A stretch of DNA of 64,000 nucleotides from Porphyrobacter sp. TH134 (GTDB lineage: Bacteria; Pseudomonadota; Alphaproteobacteria; Sphingomonadales; Sphingomonadaceae), in contig NZ_PKRO01000001.1 of assembly GCF_002855495.1 (NCBI RefSeq), positions 154,010-218,009 on the forward strand. The letters run 5' to 3'. Made by a program: the position numbers and the translations under genes. A model generated the notes under the pieces. That model saw only the letters and a list, made by a program, of their open reading frames with translations. It did not search any database and was not told where the DNA came from. The stretch's first letter is position 1; each line of letters starts with the position of its first letter. Below are positions 43,794-53,775 of this stretch, one piece after another.

Positions 43794-46004
43794 TTAATAC
43801 TTCAGACCGACCATCACCCCGATCACGCGCGGTTCGTTGACGAAGACGGTGTTGTTGTTGAAGTCGATCGCGCCAAGGACATTGTCCTCATCGGTGATGT
43901 TGCGCGCGAAGGCGGCGAGTTCCCACTGACCATCGCTGCCCGAATAACCGACCTTCAGACCGCCCTCAAACCGGCTGCCCGCGTTGAATTCGCGGCTTTC
44001 GTACAGCAGGAAGTTGGTTTCCCCGAGATAGACCCAGTCGGTGAAGATGAAGAACTCACCCGAATTGCCGACCGGAATGCCATAACGCGCGGTCAGATCG
44101 CCACTCCATTCGGGCGCATTGGGGAAGGGGTTGCCATCAATCAGCGCGCGGCGATTTCCGCCGATCAGACGGGTCGGGTCGGTCACGGTGCACTGCGCAC
44201 AAACGCCGACGGCGAGGTTCGAATCCTGGATCTCGGTGCTGTTGTAAGCAACACCAAGGGTCACGAGGAACTGCGGCGAAATCTGGAACGCGCCGTCAAA
44301 TTCGACGCCGTAAGCCTCACCCTTGTTGGCATTGATCAGCTGGACGAGGTTGCCCGCCCCGCCAACGGCCGTGAACTGCGGATCTTCCACGGTGTAGTAA
44401 TAGACCGCACCGTTCAGGCGCACGCGGCGATCGGCCAGCTCGCTCTTGAAGCCGACTTCGTAGGAGGTGATGTTCTCCGACTGCGCGACCGAGGGGGCTG
44501 CGAAGAAGGCGACATCGCGGCCCTGAATCGTCGGCCCGCGGAACGAGTTGGCGACCTTGGCATAGACGCTCGCGTCCTCGGACAGGTCGGCGAACAGGCT
44601 GATGTCCCAATCGAACTGGTCGTCCTGCACGCTGCGCGGCTGCGGCGCGGCGCCCGAACGGACGAAGAAGTCCTTCTGATCATCGGTGTAGCGGATGCCG
44701 CCGGTGGCGCGCAGGGTATCGGTCAGCTGGTAGGAAACCTGACCGAACAGCGCCCATGCCTCGTTGGTGTGATTGACCGTGACCGGCGGTGGGAAGGTGA
44801 AGCCGATCGTGGTGACATCGAAATCGCTCTCGAAATAGAAGCCGCCGATCTGCCAGCTGAGCGGGCCTTCCCCGTTCGAGGCAAGGCGCACTTCCTGCGT
44901 GGTCTGTTCAAGATCGATCGAATCCTGCGTATCGGACGGGAACGGGATGAAGCCCGGCCCGGTGACAAGGTTGCCCCCGTCCACATCGCCGCGGCTTGAT
45001 CCCTTGCTGGTCCAGTGGCTGGTGATCGAGGTCAGCGTTGCGCCGTCAAACTCATGCGCTGCGGTCAGTGTCGCGCCGACCTGTTCGTAGTTCGCCCGGT
45101 TGCCGCCGCCCGCGTCATAGGACACCCGGTCGCGGTCGTAATTGGCGTTCAGCCGGTTGTTGCCCGGCCCGACCGCGTTGGCGCGGAAGAAAGTCGATGA
45201 ACCATCAAGATCGCGGTAATTGACCGCGGCCAGGATGCTCGTCCGCTCGCCCGGGGTCAGCAGCAGCTGCCCGCGCATGGCGAAATCGGTGTAGCCGCCG
45301 AGCGAATCCTCACGGCCGGTAAAGTCGTTGCTGATCCAGTTGCTGCGGCGCTGAAGCTGCGAGGAAACGCGGAACGCCAGCACGTCGCCGATGATCGACC
45401 CGCCGACGGCGGTGTTCAGCGATGCGGTGTTGTAGCTGCCCAGCGACAGCGATCCCGATGCGGTGGTATCATGGCCCGGCTTGACCGAATCGATCTTGAC
45501 GATGCCGGCCGGGGTGTTGCGGCCAAACAGCGTGCCTTGCGGACCGCGCAGCACTTCGACCCGCTCGACATCGAAGATCGGGAAGCTTTTGAGGGTGACG
45601 TTCTCCATCACGACATCGTCAAGGATCACCGAGACCGGCTGCGATGCGGCGAGATCGAAATCCGTGTTGCCAAGCCCGCGAATATAGAAGCGCGGCGCCA
45701 CGCGGCCATTGGAGCTTTCGACATTGAGGCCCGGCGCCGTGCCCGCCAGCGCCGTGATGTCGGCCGCGCCGCTGAAAATGGCGCCGATCCGGTCAGCATC
45801 AAGAATATCGGCGGACACGGCCACGTCCTGAAGATTTTCCTCGCGGCGGTTGGCGGTCACGATGATGGTGGCCAGCTGGCCTTCGGTATCATCGGTCGCT
45901 GCGGTGTCCTGCGCGCTCGCTGGGGCCGCAAGGCCGAACACCGCAGCGGCGAGCATGGTTGAACCGGCACAAGCGGCACGAAACGCGGAAAAACGGTAAG
46001 ACAT
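43794..46004 (-). CDS. TonB-dependent receptor
   Basis: 736 residues, usual length. Signal peptide to about residue 32, then TIIVTANRREENLQDVAVSADIL (plug start), VERVEVLRGPQGTLFGRN (plug end), and a barrel ending in Y736 with typical alternating strands. Looks like the iron-complex/other receptor class; the ligand cannot be called. ATG 46004. The purS start faces away, with a 339-base spacer. Confidence 0.92.
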   Translation of the reverse strand: MSYRFSAFRAACAGSTMLAAAVFGLAAPASAQDTAATDDTEGQLATIIVTANRREENLQDVAVSADILDADRIGAIFSGAADITALAGTAPGLNVESSNGRVAPRFYIRGLGNTDFDLAASQPVSVILDDVVMENVTLKSFPIFDVERVEVLRGPQGTLFGRNTPAGIVKIDSVKPGHDTTASGSLSLGSYNTASLNTAVGGSIIGDVLAFRVSSQLQRRSNWISNDFTGREDSLGGYTDFAMRGQLLLTPGERTSILAAVNYRDLDGSSTFFRANAVGPGNNRLNANYDRDRVSYDAGGGNRANYEQVGATLTAAHEFDGATLTSITSHWTSKGSSRGDVDGGNLVTGPGFIPFPSDTQDSIDLEQTTQEVRLASNGEGPLSWQIGGFYFESDFDVTTIGFTFPPPVTVNHTNEAWALFGQVSYQLTDTLRATGGIRYTDDQKDFFVRSGAAPQPRSVQDDQFDWDISLFADLSEDASVYAKVANSFRGPTIQGRDVAFFAAPSVAQSENITSYEVGFKSELADRRVRLNGAVYYYTVEDPQFTAVGGAGNLVQLINANKGEAYGVEFDGAFQISPQFLVTLGVAYNSTEIQDSNLAVGVCAQCTVTDPTRLIGGNRRALIDGNPFPNAPEWSGDLTARYGIPVGNSGEFFIFTDWVYLGETNFLLYESREFNAGSRFEGGLKVGYSGSDGQWELAAFARNITDEDNVLGAIDFNNNTVFVNEPRVIGVMVGLKY

Positions 46005-46343
46005 CGGATAGCTCCCTAGTCTGAACGGAGGGTCTGGGCGGAGAGGGTAAAGGTATTTGCAGGTATCGACCGCGCGGTGGCAGGTTCGCCCGATTCGCGC
46101 GAGCCGTCACAGCGTCATTGCGGTGCGCAGAGGCTGCGGCAGCGCCGTTCTTGCCGTCGCTGTTGCAGCAAGGTTACAAACATGGGTCAATTCCTGACCG
46201 GGGTGTGACCGTCGCGGCAGAGCGCCGGGAAACTGCCCACCGTGAACAAGCCGCATCACGATGATTGCGAATGCGGGCCGGGACGCTATAGCGGCGCCGC
46301 GGCAGCGCCGAGCCCGCGGCGCGAGACAATGGAGCATCAGGCC
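46005..46343. other. Divergent spacer upstream of purS
   Basis: 339 bases between the TonB receptor and purS. The purS frame is open from a GTG at 46242, but its N-terminal extension (34 residues) has no counterpart in PurS. A GCGCCGCGG...CCGCGGCGC-like inverted repeat lies at about 46292-46322. No convincing operator found. Confidence 0.4.
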
Positions 46344-46610
46344 ATGCAAGTGCGCGTTCTTGTCCGATTGAAACCCGGCGTGCTCGATCCGCAGGGCCGC
46401 GCCGTGCACCATGCGCTCGAAGGGCTCGGCTTTGCGGGCGTTGAAGATGTGCGGATCGGACGTTTGATCGAACTCGATGTGGCCGATGGCACCGATCGCG
46501 CCGCGATCACGGCCATGTGCGAAAAGCTGCTGGCCAACACCGTGATCGAAAGCTTCACGATTGAAACCGATGGCGAAACCGCCGGCCAAACCGCCGGAGC
46601 GCAAGGCTGA
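46344..46610 (+). CDS. purS: FGAM synthase subunit PurS
   Basis: About 88 residues from ATG 46344 with GGAG 9 bases upstream. [18 protein letters not shown] opens the family pattern, then [14 protein letters not shown]. PurS bridges PurL and PurQ for the glutamine-dependent FGAM step. Overlaps purQ by one base (TGATG). A longer start at 46242 is rejected. Confidence 0.93.
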   Translation: MQVRVLVRLKPGVLDPQGRAVHHALEGLGFAGVEDVRIGRLIELDVADGTDRAAITAMCEKLLANTVIESFTIETDGETAGQTAGAQG

Positions 46611-47299
46611 TGGCTTTCCGGGCGGCGGTCATCACCTTCCCCGGCTCCAACTGCGACCGGGACATGGCCTCAGCGCTGGAAGCGGTGTCGGGCCAGCCGG
46701 CGATCCGGGTGTGGCACGGCGATGCCGATTTGCCATCCGGCCTCGATCTCATCGCGCTGCCGGGCGGGTTTTCTTACGGCGATTACCTGCGATCAGGCGC
46801 GATGGCGGCAACCAGTCCGATCATGCGCGCGGTGGTGGCGGCTGCGGATCGCGGCGTGCCGGTGCTGGGTGTGTGCAACGGCTTCCAGGTCCTTACCGAA
46901 GCGCGGCTGCTTCCGGGCGCGCTGCTGCGCAATGCGGGGCAGCGCTTTATCTGCCGCACCGTGGCGCTGACGGCCGAAAACACCGCTTCGCTGTTCACGT
47001 CCGCCTACACGCAGGGCGAAACCATCCGCATCCCGGTCGCGCATCATGACGGCAATTACTACGCCGATGCCGACACGCTCGACCGGATCGAAGGCGAAGG
47101 CCTGGTGGCCTTCCGCTATGCGGAAAGCTGCAACGGTTCGGCGCGTGATATTGCCGGGGTGCTGAGCGCTAATGGCCGGGTGCTGGGAATGATGCCGCAT
47201 CCTGAACGTGCCATCGAACCGGCGGCAGTCCCCGCGCTGGGCGGGCATGACGGTCGCCGTCTGTTCGAGAGCATTCTTGCGCAGCTGACCACCGCCTGA
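46610..47299 (+). CDS. purQ: FGAM synthase glutamine amidotransferase subunit PurQ
   Basis: 229-residue class I amidotransferase. The active cysteine is in [11 protein letters not shown], and the His/Glu pair in MMPHPERA. N-terminal [12 protein letters not shown] and [13 protein letters not shown] follow PurQ. Supplies NH3 to PurL; purL is not in the window. Converges on a GGDEF-EAL gene, 32 bases apart. Confidence 0.96.
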   Translation: MAFRAAVITFPGSNCDRDMASALEAVSGQPAIRVWHGDADLPSGLDLIALPGGFSYGDYLRSGAMAATSPIMRAVVAAADRGVPVLGVCNGFQVLTEARLLPGALLRNAGQRFICRTVALTAENTASLFTSAYTQGETIRIPVAHHDGNYYADADTLDRIEGEGLVAFRYAESCNGSARDIAGVLSANGRVLGMMPHPERAIEPAAVPALGGHDGRRLFESILAQLTTA

Positions 47300-47331
47300 T
47301 CTTGCCAGCCTGATCTTTTCGGCCTGCGCGT

Positions 47332-49704
47332 TCAGGCGCGCAGTTCCCGGGCGATATGGAACAGCTTGCGCGCATCTTCAGCGGGCATCGGACGACCGAA
47401 ATAAAAGCCCTGAATCTTGTCGCAGCCAAGATTGCGGATCAGTTCGGCTTCCTCGGCCGTCTCCACCCCTTCAGCGGTGGTGGTCATCTTCAGGCTCTTG
47501 GCCATGGCAACCACGGCGTTGATGATGGCGAGGCTTTCGGCGCTGTCCTGCGCGGCGCCCTGCACAAATGTCCGATCAACCTTGATGGTCGAGAACTTGA
47601 GCTTGCGCAGATACCCAAGCGATGAATAGCCGGTCCCGAAATCATCCAGCGCCACCGAACAGCCAAGCGCCATAACCTGTTCAAGCGCGCTGCGGGCAAT
47701 GCTGGCATCGCGCAGGAAAATGCTTTCGGTCACTTCCACTTCCAGCCTGTCCGGCCTGAGGCCCGTGGCAGCCAGGGCCTGCACCACCTCTTCGTGGAAA
47801 CCCGGTTCCAGCAGCTGTTCGGGCGAGACGTTGACATTGACCTTGATGTGATCGGGCCAGTGGCGCGCTTCTTCGCAAGCCTTGCGAATCACCCATTGGC
47901 CGATCGGCACGATCAGGCGCGTATCTTCTGCCAGCGGGATGAACTTGGCCGGGCTGACAAATCCGTGATCGGCGCTGTTCCAGCGCACCAGCGCCTCGAA
48001 ACTCACCACGGCATGACTGCGGGCATCAACCACCGGCTGATAATGCAGCACCATTTCGTCAAGGCTGAGAGCTTTTCTCAGCGAGACTTCAAGCTGGCGG
48101 CGCTCTTCGGCGGATGCGTGCAGCACCGGCTCGAACACGCAATGGTCGCCCCCGCCGCTATCCTTGGCGCGGTACAGCGCCAGATCGGCGTTGCGCATCA
48201 TTTCTTCAACGGTGATGCCATCGCGCGGGCCTTCGGCGGAGCCGACGCTCGCGCCGACATACAGCGTATGGTGGTCAATCTGATAGGGCTCGGACAAGCG
48301 TTCGATAACGCGCTGGGCCAGATCGCCGATGACGCCGGGCGCGCTGGCTTCGCGGATGACGATGGCAAATTCATCGCCGCCCAGCCGCCCGCACAGCTGG
48401 TTTTCGCCCATCAGCGATTGCAGCCGCGCTGATACCTGCGCCAGCAGCTTGTCGCCGGTCATATGGCCCAGCGAATCGTTGACGGCCTTGAACCGGTCGA
48501 GATCGACCATCAGCAACGCGCAGCGCGTGCGCCACTGCGCCGCGTAACGCAGCGCCTCGCCCAGCGCTTCAGTCAGTTGCAAGCGGTTGGGCAGTTGGGT
48601 CAGCGTATCGTACCGCGCGAGATAGGCGATCTTTTCGGAAGACTTGCGCTGTTCGGTCACGTCCGATCCGACTCCGCGATACCCGGTAAAGCGGCCCTGA
48701 TCGTCGCGCATCGGTGTGCCCGAAAGCTCCCACCAGCGCTCTTCCCCAAGGATGGAGACCTGCACCAGAATATTCGAGAAGTTTTCGCGGTTCTTCAGCC
48801 GCTCGGCCAGATCGTGGAGGCTGGGGGGAAATTGTCCGCTCGCCCAGGTCTGTCCCGCCACCATTTCCAGCAGCGGCTTGCCTTCGATATCGGCCTGCGA
48901 GCGCCCGAGCGCAAAGGCAAAACGCGGGGACACCGCGCGCAGTTTGCGGGCCGGGTCGATTTCCCACAGCCAGTCAGCCTCGTTCTCCTCAAACTCGCGC
49001 AGCAGCATCGAAACCACTGCCTCCTTTTCCACCAGAGAGGCTTCAGCCAGCCGCCCTTTGAGGAAAATTGTGCGGACCTGAATGGTCGCAACCAGGCTTG
49101 TGATGGTGAACAAGGTCATGCCGGACATGGCGTGCCACTGCGCCTCCAGCCCCAGCGACAGCATCGCACCAGAACCGAGAATACTGATATAAATCAGAAC
49201 ACTCAGCGGTGAAGTGGAAAAGACGAAGGTTGATCCGATCATGATCGACATCACGACCAGCAACAGCATGGTGGCCTGTGCCCCGTCTGCCAGCCACGGG
49301 AACAGCAGCAAGGCCGTAACCCAGCACAGCGCCGAGGCTACCGCATAAAGGTTCTGCAAATGCGCCAGAGTGGCATGGGGGCCGTATGATCCCGGATCGA
49401 CCAGCATCATGTCGGTCTGGCGCGACTTGGTGAGCACAATAGCCAGCGCCCCGGCCCACAAACCAACAATCAACCAGCCAATCAGCGGGATGAACACCGA
49501 AGCGACAAAGACGATAACCAGCGCATTGGCGAGCATCCGGTTGCGGCTGGCCCGGGCCAGTTCGGAAAATTCGTCACCCCGCAGACGCGCCGGATCAAAC
49601 GCCGGATTGCGCGACAGGCCGAGGACATCGGCGATCGGCAAGTCGGCCGGAAGCGCCGGCGGGGGAGAGGCACGCAGTTTTACCACCGCGCCAGCGTAAC
49701 CCAA
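47332..49704 (-). CDS. Membrane GGDEF-EAL cyclic-di-GMP protein with PAS domain
   Basis: 790 residues. About six membrane segments (60-215), a PAS domain (about 230-350), GGDEF (442-446) and EAL (570-572, SFEALVRW). GGDEF is complete, but there is no RxxD inhibitory site five residues upstream. EAL has the later DDFGTGYSSLGYLR and GFYFGRPM, so both domains may be active. It makes or breaks c-di-GMP in response to a membrane or PAS signal. The TTG 49704 start is uncertain; GTG 49686 is possible. Divergence from neighbours not clear: glmS is upstream on the same strand. Confidence 0.92.
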   Translation of the reverse strand: MGYAGAVVKLRASPPPALPADLPIADVLGLSRNPAFDPARLRGDEFSELARASRNRMLANALVIVFVASVFIPLIGWLIVGLWAGALAIVLTKSRQTDMMLVDPGSYGPHATLAHLQNLYAVASALCWVTALLLFPWLADGAQATMLLLVVMSIMIGSTFVFSTSPLSVLIYISILGSGAMLSLGLEAQWHAMSGMTLFTITSLVATIQVRTIFLKGRLAEASLVEKEAVVSMLLREFEENEADWLWEIDPARKLRAVSPRFAFALGRSQADIEGKPLLEMVAGQTWASGQFPPSLHDLAERLKNRENFSNILVQVSILGEERWWELSGTPMRDDQGRFTGYRGVGSDVTEQRKSSEKIAYLARYDTLTQLPNRLQLTEALGEALRYAAQWRTRCALLMVDLDRFKAVNDSLGHMTGDKLLAQVSARLQSLMGENQLCGRLGGDEFAIVIREASAPGVIGDLAQRVIERLSEPYQIDHHTLYVGASVGSAEGPRDGITVEEMMRNADLALYRAKDSGGGDHCVFEPVLHASAEERRQLEVSLRKALSLDEMVLHYQPVVDARSHAVVSFEALVRWNSADHGFVSPAKFIPLAEDTRLIVPIGQWVIRKACEEARHWPDHIKVNVNVSPEQLLEPGFHEEVVQALAATGLRPDRLEVEVTESIFLRDASIARSALEQVMALGCSVALDDFGTGYSSLGYLRKLKFSTIKVDRTFVQGAAQDSAESLAIINAVVAMAKSLKMTTTAEGVETAEEAELIRNLGCDKIQGFYFGRPMPAEDARKLFHIARELRA

Positions 49705-49753
49705 AATGGTTAGGCAGCAGTAAAGCTCTGGCCCAAAAGCCTGAAGGCGCGGG

Positions 49754-51589
49754 TTATTCGACCGTCACCGACTTGGCGAGATTGCGCGGCTGATCGACGT
49801 CGGTGCCTTTGACCACGGCGACATGATAGGCCAGCAACTGCACCGGCACGGCATAGACCAGCGGCACGATCAGCGGGTGCACCACCGGCATTTCGATCGT
49901 GGCGATGCAGCCCTCACCCGCTTCGGCAATGCCTTGCGCGTCGGAAATCAGCACCACCTGCCCGCCGCGCGCGCGCACCTCCTCCATGTTGGAGACGGTC
50001 TTTTCGAACAACGGCCCCGAAGGCGCGATCACCACCACTGGCACCGCGTCGTCGATCAGCGCGATGGGCCCGTGCTTCATCTCGCCAGCGGCATAGCCCT
50101 CGGCATGGATATAGCTGATTTCCTTCAGCTTCAGCGCCCCTTCCAACGCCAGCGGATAATCCTGCCCGCGCCCCAGATACAGCACATCGCGCGCCGGGGC
50201 GATCAGCGGGGCCATGGCGGCAATGTCTTCATCATGCGCCAGCGCGGCGTTCAGTGCGGCCGGCGCTTCGAGCAGATGACGCACGATCTCGGCCTCCTGC
50301 TCGCGGCTGAGGCGGCCCTTTTTCACCGCCATATGCGCCGCCAGCGCGGCGAGCACGGCCAGCTGGCAAGTGAACGCCTTGGTAGAGGCGACCCCAATTT
50401 CCGGCCCGGCGTGGGTCGGCAGCAGCAGGTCAGCCTCACGCGCCATGGTGCTGGTCGGCACGTTGACGACCACACCGATCGTCTGGCCGTTGGCCTTGCA
50501 ATGGCGCAGCGCGGCCAGCGTGTCTGCCGTCTCCCCGCTCTGCGAGATAAACAGCGCCAGCCCGCCATCTTCCAGCACCGGATTGCGGTAGCGGAACTCG
50601 GACGCGACATCGATATCCACCGGCACGCGGGCGAATTGTTCGAACCAGTATTTTGCCACCATCCCGGCATAAAAGCTGGTGCCGCAGGCGACGATGGTCA
50701 GGCGGCGGATGGCGGAAAGGTCGAAATCGATCTGCGGCAGCGCCACCGAATTGTCCGACCGGCGCAGGTAGGAGGCAAGCGTTTGCGCCACCACGGTGGG
50801 CTGCTCGAAGATTTCCTTCTGCATGAAGTGGCGGTAATTGCCCTTCTCCACCGCGGCCGCCGATGCGCCCGATGCGCGGATTTCGCGGTTCACGGGATTG
50901 TTGTCGGCATCGTAAATCTGGGCGGCGTCGCGCCGCAGCACCACCCAGTCGCCTTCCTCAAGATAGGCGATGCGCTGGGTCAGCGGGGCCAGCGCCAGTG
51001 CGTCAGACCCGAGATACATTTCCGCCTCAGCGCCTTCAGGCCCGTACCCCAGCACCAGCGGCGAGCCGAGGCGCGCGCCGATCAGCAGATCGGGATGCTG
51101 GCGGAAGGCAATCGCCAGCGCAAAGGCGCCGCGCAGCCGCGGCAGGATAGCCCGCACCGCTGCGACCGGATCGGCCCCGCCCTCAACCTCGGCCGAAATC
51201 AGATGGGCGACCACCTCGCTGTCGGTCTCGCTTTCGAACACGCGGCCTGTCGCCGCCAGTTCGCTGCGCAGTTCCTTGAAGTTTTCGATGATGCCATTGT
51301 GAACGATGGCCACTTCGCCAGTCGCATGGGGGTGCGCATTGGCAGCGGTGGGCGCGCCGTGCGTGGCCCAGCGGGTATGCGCAATCCCGACATGGCCCGG
51401 CGCCGGATCAGCCGCCAGCACGGTAACGAGGTTCGCCAGCCGGCCTTCTGCGCGCCGCCGCACCAGCGCACCATCATGGAGCGTGCAGATCCCGGCACTG
51501 TCATAGCCGCGATATTCCATGCGCCTCAGCCCATCGACCAACCGGTCGGCGACGCTGCTATTGCCCACGATCCCGATGATGCCGCACAT
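49754..51589 (-). CDS. glmS: Glutamine-fructose-6-phosphate aminotransferase
   Basis: 611 residues from ATG 51589; MCGIIGIVG starts with the catalytic Cys (position 2, exposed after Met removal). An upstream frame start at 51673 would bury this cysteine and is rejected. The glutaminase domain has IAHTRWATHG and HNGIIENF; the isomerase SIS domains have CGTSFYAG, SQSGETADT and a C-terminal QPRNLAKSVTVE. It makes glucosamine 6-phosphate for peptidoglycan and LPS. No glmS ribozyme was looked for beyond the 200-base leader, where I saw none. Confidence 0.97.
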   Translation of the reverse strand: MCGIIGIVGNSSVADRLVDGLRRMEYRGYDSAGICTLHDGALVRRRAEGRLANLVTVLAADPAPGHVGIAHTRWATHGAPTAANAHPHATGEVAIVHNGIIENFKELRSELAATGRVFESETDSEVVAHLISAEVEGGADPVAAVRAILPRLRGAFALAIAFRQHPDLLIGARLGSPLVLGYGPEGAEAEMYLGSDALALAPLTQRIAYLEEGDWVVLRRDAAQIYDADNNPVNREIRASGASAAAVEKGNYRHFMQKEIFEQPTVVAQTLASYLRRSDNSVALPQIDFDLSAIRRLTIVACGTSFYAGMVAKYWFEQFARVPVDIDVASEFRYRNPVLEDGGLALFISQSGETADTLAALRHCKANGQTIGVVVNVPTSTMAREADLLLPTHAGPEIGVASTKAFTCQLAVLAALAAHMAVKKGRLSREQEAEIVRHLLEAPAALNAALAHDEDIAAMAPLIAPARDVLYLGRGQDYPLALEGALKLKEISYIHAEGYAAGEMKHGPIALIDDAVPVVVIAPSGPLFEKTVSNMEEVRARGGQVVLISDAQGIAEAGEGCIATIEMPVVHPLIVPLVYAVPVQLLAYHVAVVKGTDVDQPRNLAKSVTVE

Positions 51590-51795
51590 TCGCCTGGCTG
51601 CTCCGTTAGTGACGTTGGTTCTGCTATACCCCCGCTCTAGCCGCGCCGGCTTTAACAGCAACCCCCCGATCACGCTGGTTTTGGCAGGCTTAGGGAAATA
51701 ACAACCTTTCCTGCCTATTCACCATTCTTCGTGACGCACCTTTCGTACCCGCGGGGCGAAGGGTGCCAATGGTTTGGGACCCTTGGGGGCTTGGA
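51590..51795. other. Spacer between glmS and cpaF
   Basis: 206 bases with divergent genes. The first 90 bases upstream of glmS are GC-rich without a clear motif. A GCGGGGCGAAGGG run precedes an open frame from GTG 51763, which I treat as cpaF leader. No operator recognised. Confidence 0.35.
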
Positions 51796-53316
51796 ATGAG
51801 CGCATTCGGCAAAAAGGGCAATGCAGATGGGATGAAGCCGGGTGCACGCCCTGCTTTTGGTGTCGCACGGCCAATGAAAGGCGCAGGGGCAGCCCCGCGC
51901 GGCGGGGAGCAGTTTCCACCGATCCCGGGCGAGGTGGCAGCGTCAAAGCCCGCGCCTTCGGGCATGTCCCGGCCTGCGACCACGTCAGAGGCCATCGACC
52001 GCCTCAACGAACGCATGGCTGCGGTCAACGAGTCCAATTCCGAAGTCGGCGGCTTTGAAGCCAGCGTCCACAAGATCAAGGAACAGGTGCTCCCGCGCCT
52101 GCTCGAACGCGTCGATCCCGAGGCGGCAGCGACCCTTTCCAAGGAGGAGCTCTCCGAGGAATTCCGCCCGATCATCATGGAAGTGCTGGCCGAGCTGAAG
52201 GTCACGCTGAACCGGCGCGAACAATTCGCGCTGGAAAAGGTGCTGATCGACGAGCTGCTCGGCTTCGGCCCTCTGGAAGAATTGCTGAACGATCCCGACG
52301 TGTCCGATATCATGGTCAACGGCCCGGATCAGACCTACATCGAAAAGAAGGGCAAGCTGACGCTCGCCCCGATCCGCTTCCGCGATGAACAGCACCTGTT
52401 CCAGATCGCCCAGCGGATCGTGAATCAGGTCGGCCGCCGCGTCGACCAGACCACGCCGCTGGCTGACGCCCGCTTGAAGGACGGTTCGCGTGTGAACGTG
52501 ATCGTGCCGCCGCTCAGCTTGCGCGGCACCGCGATCTCGATTCGTAAGTTTTCCGAAAAGCCGATCACCATCGACATGCTGCGCGACTTCGGGTCGATGT
52601 CTGACAAGATGGCGACCGCGCTGAAAATCGCCGGCGCGTGCCGGATGAACATCGTGATCTCGGGCGGTACGGGTTCGGGGAAAACCACCATGCTCAACGC
52701 CCTGTCGAAAATGATCGACCCGGGCGAGCGCGTGCTGACGATCGAAGACGCGGCCGAACTTCGCCTGCAGCAGCCGCACTGGCTGCCGCTCGAAACCCGC
52801 CCGCCGAACCTTGAAGGCCAGGGCGCCATCACCATCGGCGACCTTGTGAAGAACGCCCTGCGTATGCGCCCGGACCGCATCATCCTCGGGGAAATTCGCG
52901 GCGCGGAATGTTTCGACCTGCTGGCCGCGATGAACACCGGTCACGATGGTTCGATGTGTACGCTCCACGCCAACAGCCCGCGCGAATGCCTTGGCCGTAT
53001 GGAAAACATGATCCTGATGGGCGACATCAAGATCCCCAAAGAAGCCATCAGCCGCCAGATCGCCGAATCGGTCGACCTGATCGTGCAGGTGAAGCGTCTG
53101 CGCGACGGTTCGCGCCGCACCACCAACATCACCGAGGTGATCGGGATGGAAGGCGATGTGATCGTGACCCAGGAGCTGTTCAAGTTCGAATATCTCGACG
53201 AGACCGACGACGGGAAGATCCTCGGCGAATTCCGCGCCTCGGGCCTGCGCCCCTACACGCTGGAAAAGGCGCGGCAGTTCGGCTTCGATCAGGCGTATCT
53301 TGAGGCCTGCCTCTGA
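51796..53316 (+). CDS. cpaF: CpaF/TadA-type pilus assembly ATPase
   Basis: 506 residues from ATG 51796 (MSAFGKKG), with GGGGG 6 bases upstream; ATG 51769 and GTG 51763 are other possible starts. An N-terminal linker (1-90) precedes the type IV/II secretion ATPase core: Walker A GGTGSGKTT (290-298), Walker B GEIRGAE (365-371), His box GHDGSMCTLHANS (382-394). It powers Flp (Tad) pilus assembly. The other tad/cpa genes are not next to it: small membrane and transporter genes follow. Confidence 0.95.
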   Translation: MSAFGKKGNADGMKPGARPAFGVARPMKGAGAAPRGGEQFPPIPGEVAASKPAPSGMSRPATTSEAIDRLNERMAAVNESNSEVGGFEASVHKIKEQVLPRLLERVDPEAAATLSKEELSEEFRPIIMEVLAELKVTLNRREQFALEKVLIDELLGFGPLEELLNDPDVSDIMVNGPDQTYIEKKGKLTLAPIRFRDEQHLFQIAQRIVNQVGRRVDQTTPLADARLKDGSRVNVIVPPLSLRGTAISIRKFSEKPITIDMLRDFGSMSDKMATALKIAGACRMNIVISGGTGSGKTTMLNALSKMIDPGERVLTIEDAAELRLQQPHWLPLETRPPNLEGQGAITIGDLVKNALRMRPDRIILGEIRGAECFDLLAAMNTGHDGSMCTLHANSPRECLGRMENMILMGDIKIPKEAISRQIAESVDLIVQVKRLRDGSRRTTNITEVIGMEGDVIVTQELFKFEYLDETDDGKILGEFRASGLRPYTLEKARQFGFDQAYLEACL

Positions 53317-53352
53317 CGAGGCAGGCGCTATCGGCCCCTCCGGGCCGATAGC
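53305..53352 (+). terminator. Two tandem hairpins at the cpaF end
   Basis: Hairpin A, GCCTGCCTC/GAGGCAGGC (9 bp, loop TGAC), includes the cpaF stop codon TGA. Directly beside it, hairpin B is GCTATCGGCC/GGCCGATAGC (10 bp, loop CCTCCG, 53327-53352). No T-run. Further short hairpins follow to about 53440 (for example GAACCC-TTT-GGGTTC at 53427-53441). Confidence 0.7.
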
Positions 53353-53468
53353 TGCGGCCTAACCGGCCGGCGGCCGTGCAGGTGTGCTTCGCACGTCTGC
53401 GCCTTCGGCTTCGACTCCGGCCTTGCGAACCCTTTGGGTTCGTTCGGCGCACGCCGCCAAGGTTGTGC

Positions 53469-53711
53469 CTAGTTCCCCCCGATCACCGCCGGCAAGCTCA
53501 TCGCCAGACATCCGCCGCCCAGCAGCGCGGCGAGCATGAACAGGCCTGTCCACGGCACCCAGCCGACCTCTTCCAGTCGCGCCAGATCGCGGCTTTTGGC
53601 GCGGCGCCGCTCCATCAGCGCGGCAAAACCGGCAAAAACCCACAGACCTGCGCCTGCCGCTGCCAGCTGCGCAGCGTCGCTCAACAGTTCGAATTGGGCA
53701 ACAATATCCAT
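53469..53711 (-). CDS. Small membrane protein, unknown
   Basis: 80 residues from ATG 53711: MDIVAQFELLSDA, then two hydrophobic segments (about 17-33 and 55-76) flanking a basic RRRAKSRD loop, so two-pass inner-membrane protein. I recognise no family. The frame stays open upstream but that reads antisense to the transporter. Divergent from the DMT gene, 64 bases apart. Confidence 0.6.
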   Translation of the reverse strand: MDIVAQFELLSDAAQLAAAGAGLWVFAGFAALMERRRAKSRDLARLEEVGWVPWTGLFMLAALLGGGCLAMSLPAVIGGN

Positions 53712-53775
53712 TGGCCGCCCATGTAGGCAGAGGCACGGCTTGCGCAACCCGCAGCGCTGGGCCAAGCCGCTGGTG

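Noticed and set aside
46242..46343. Longer PurS start with 34 extra residues
   Set aside because: PurS is about 80 residues and starts with the MKVRV-like strand; ATG 46344 has a GGAG site.
49823..51640. Long plus-strand frame opposite glmS (605 codons)
   Set aside because: Shadow of glmS; composition like other antisense frames.
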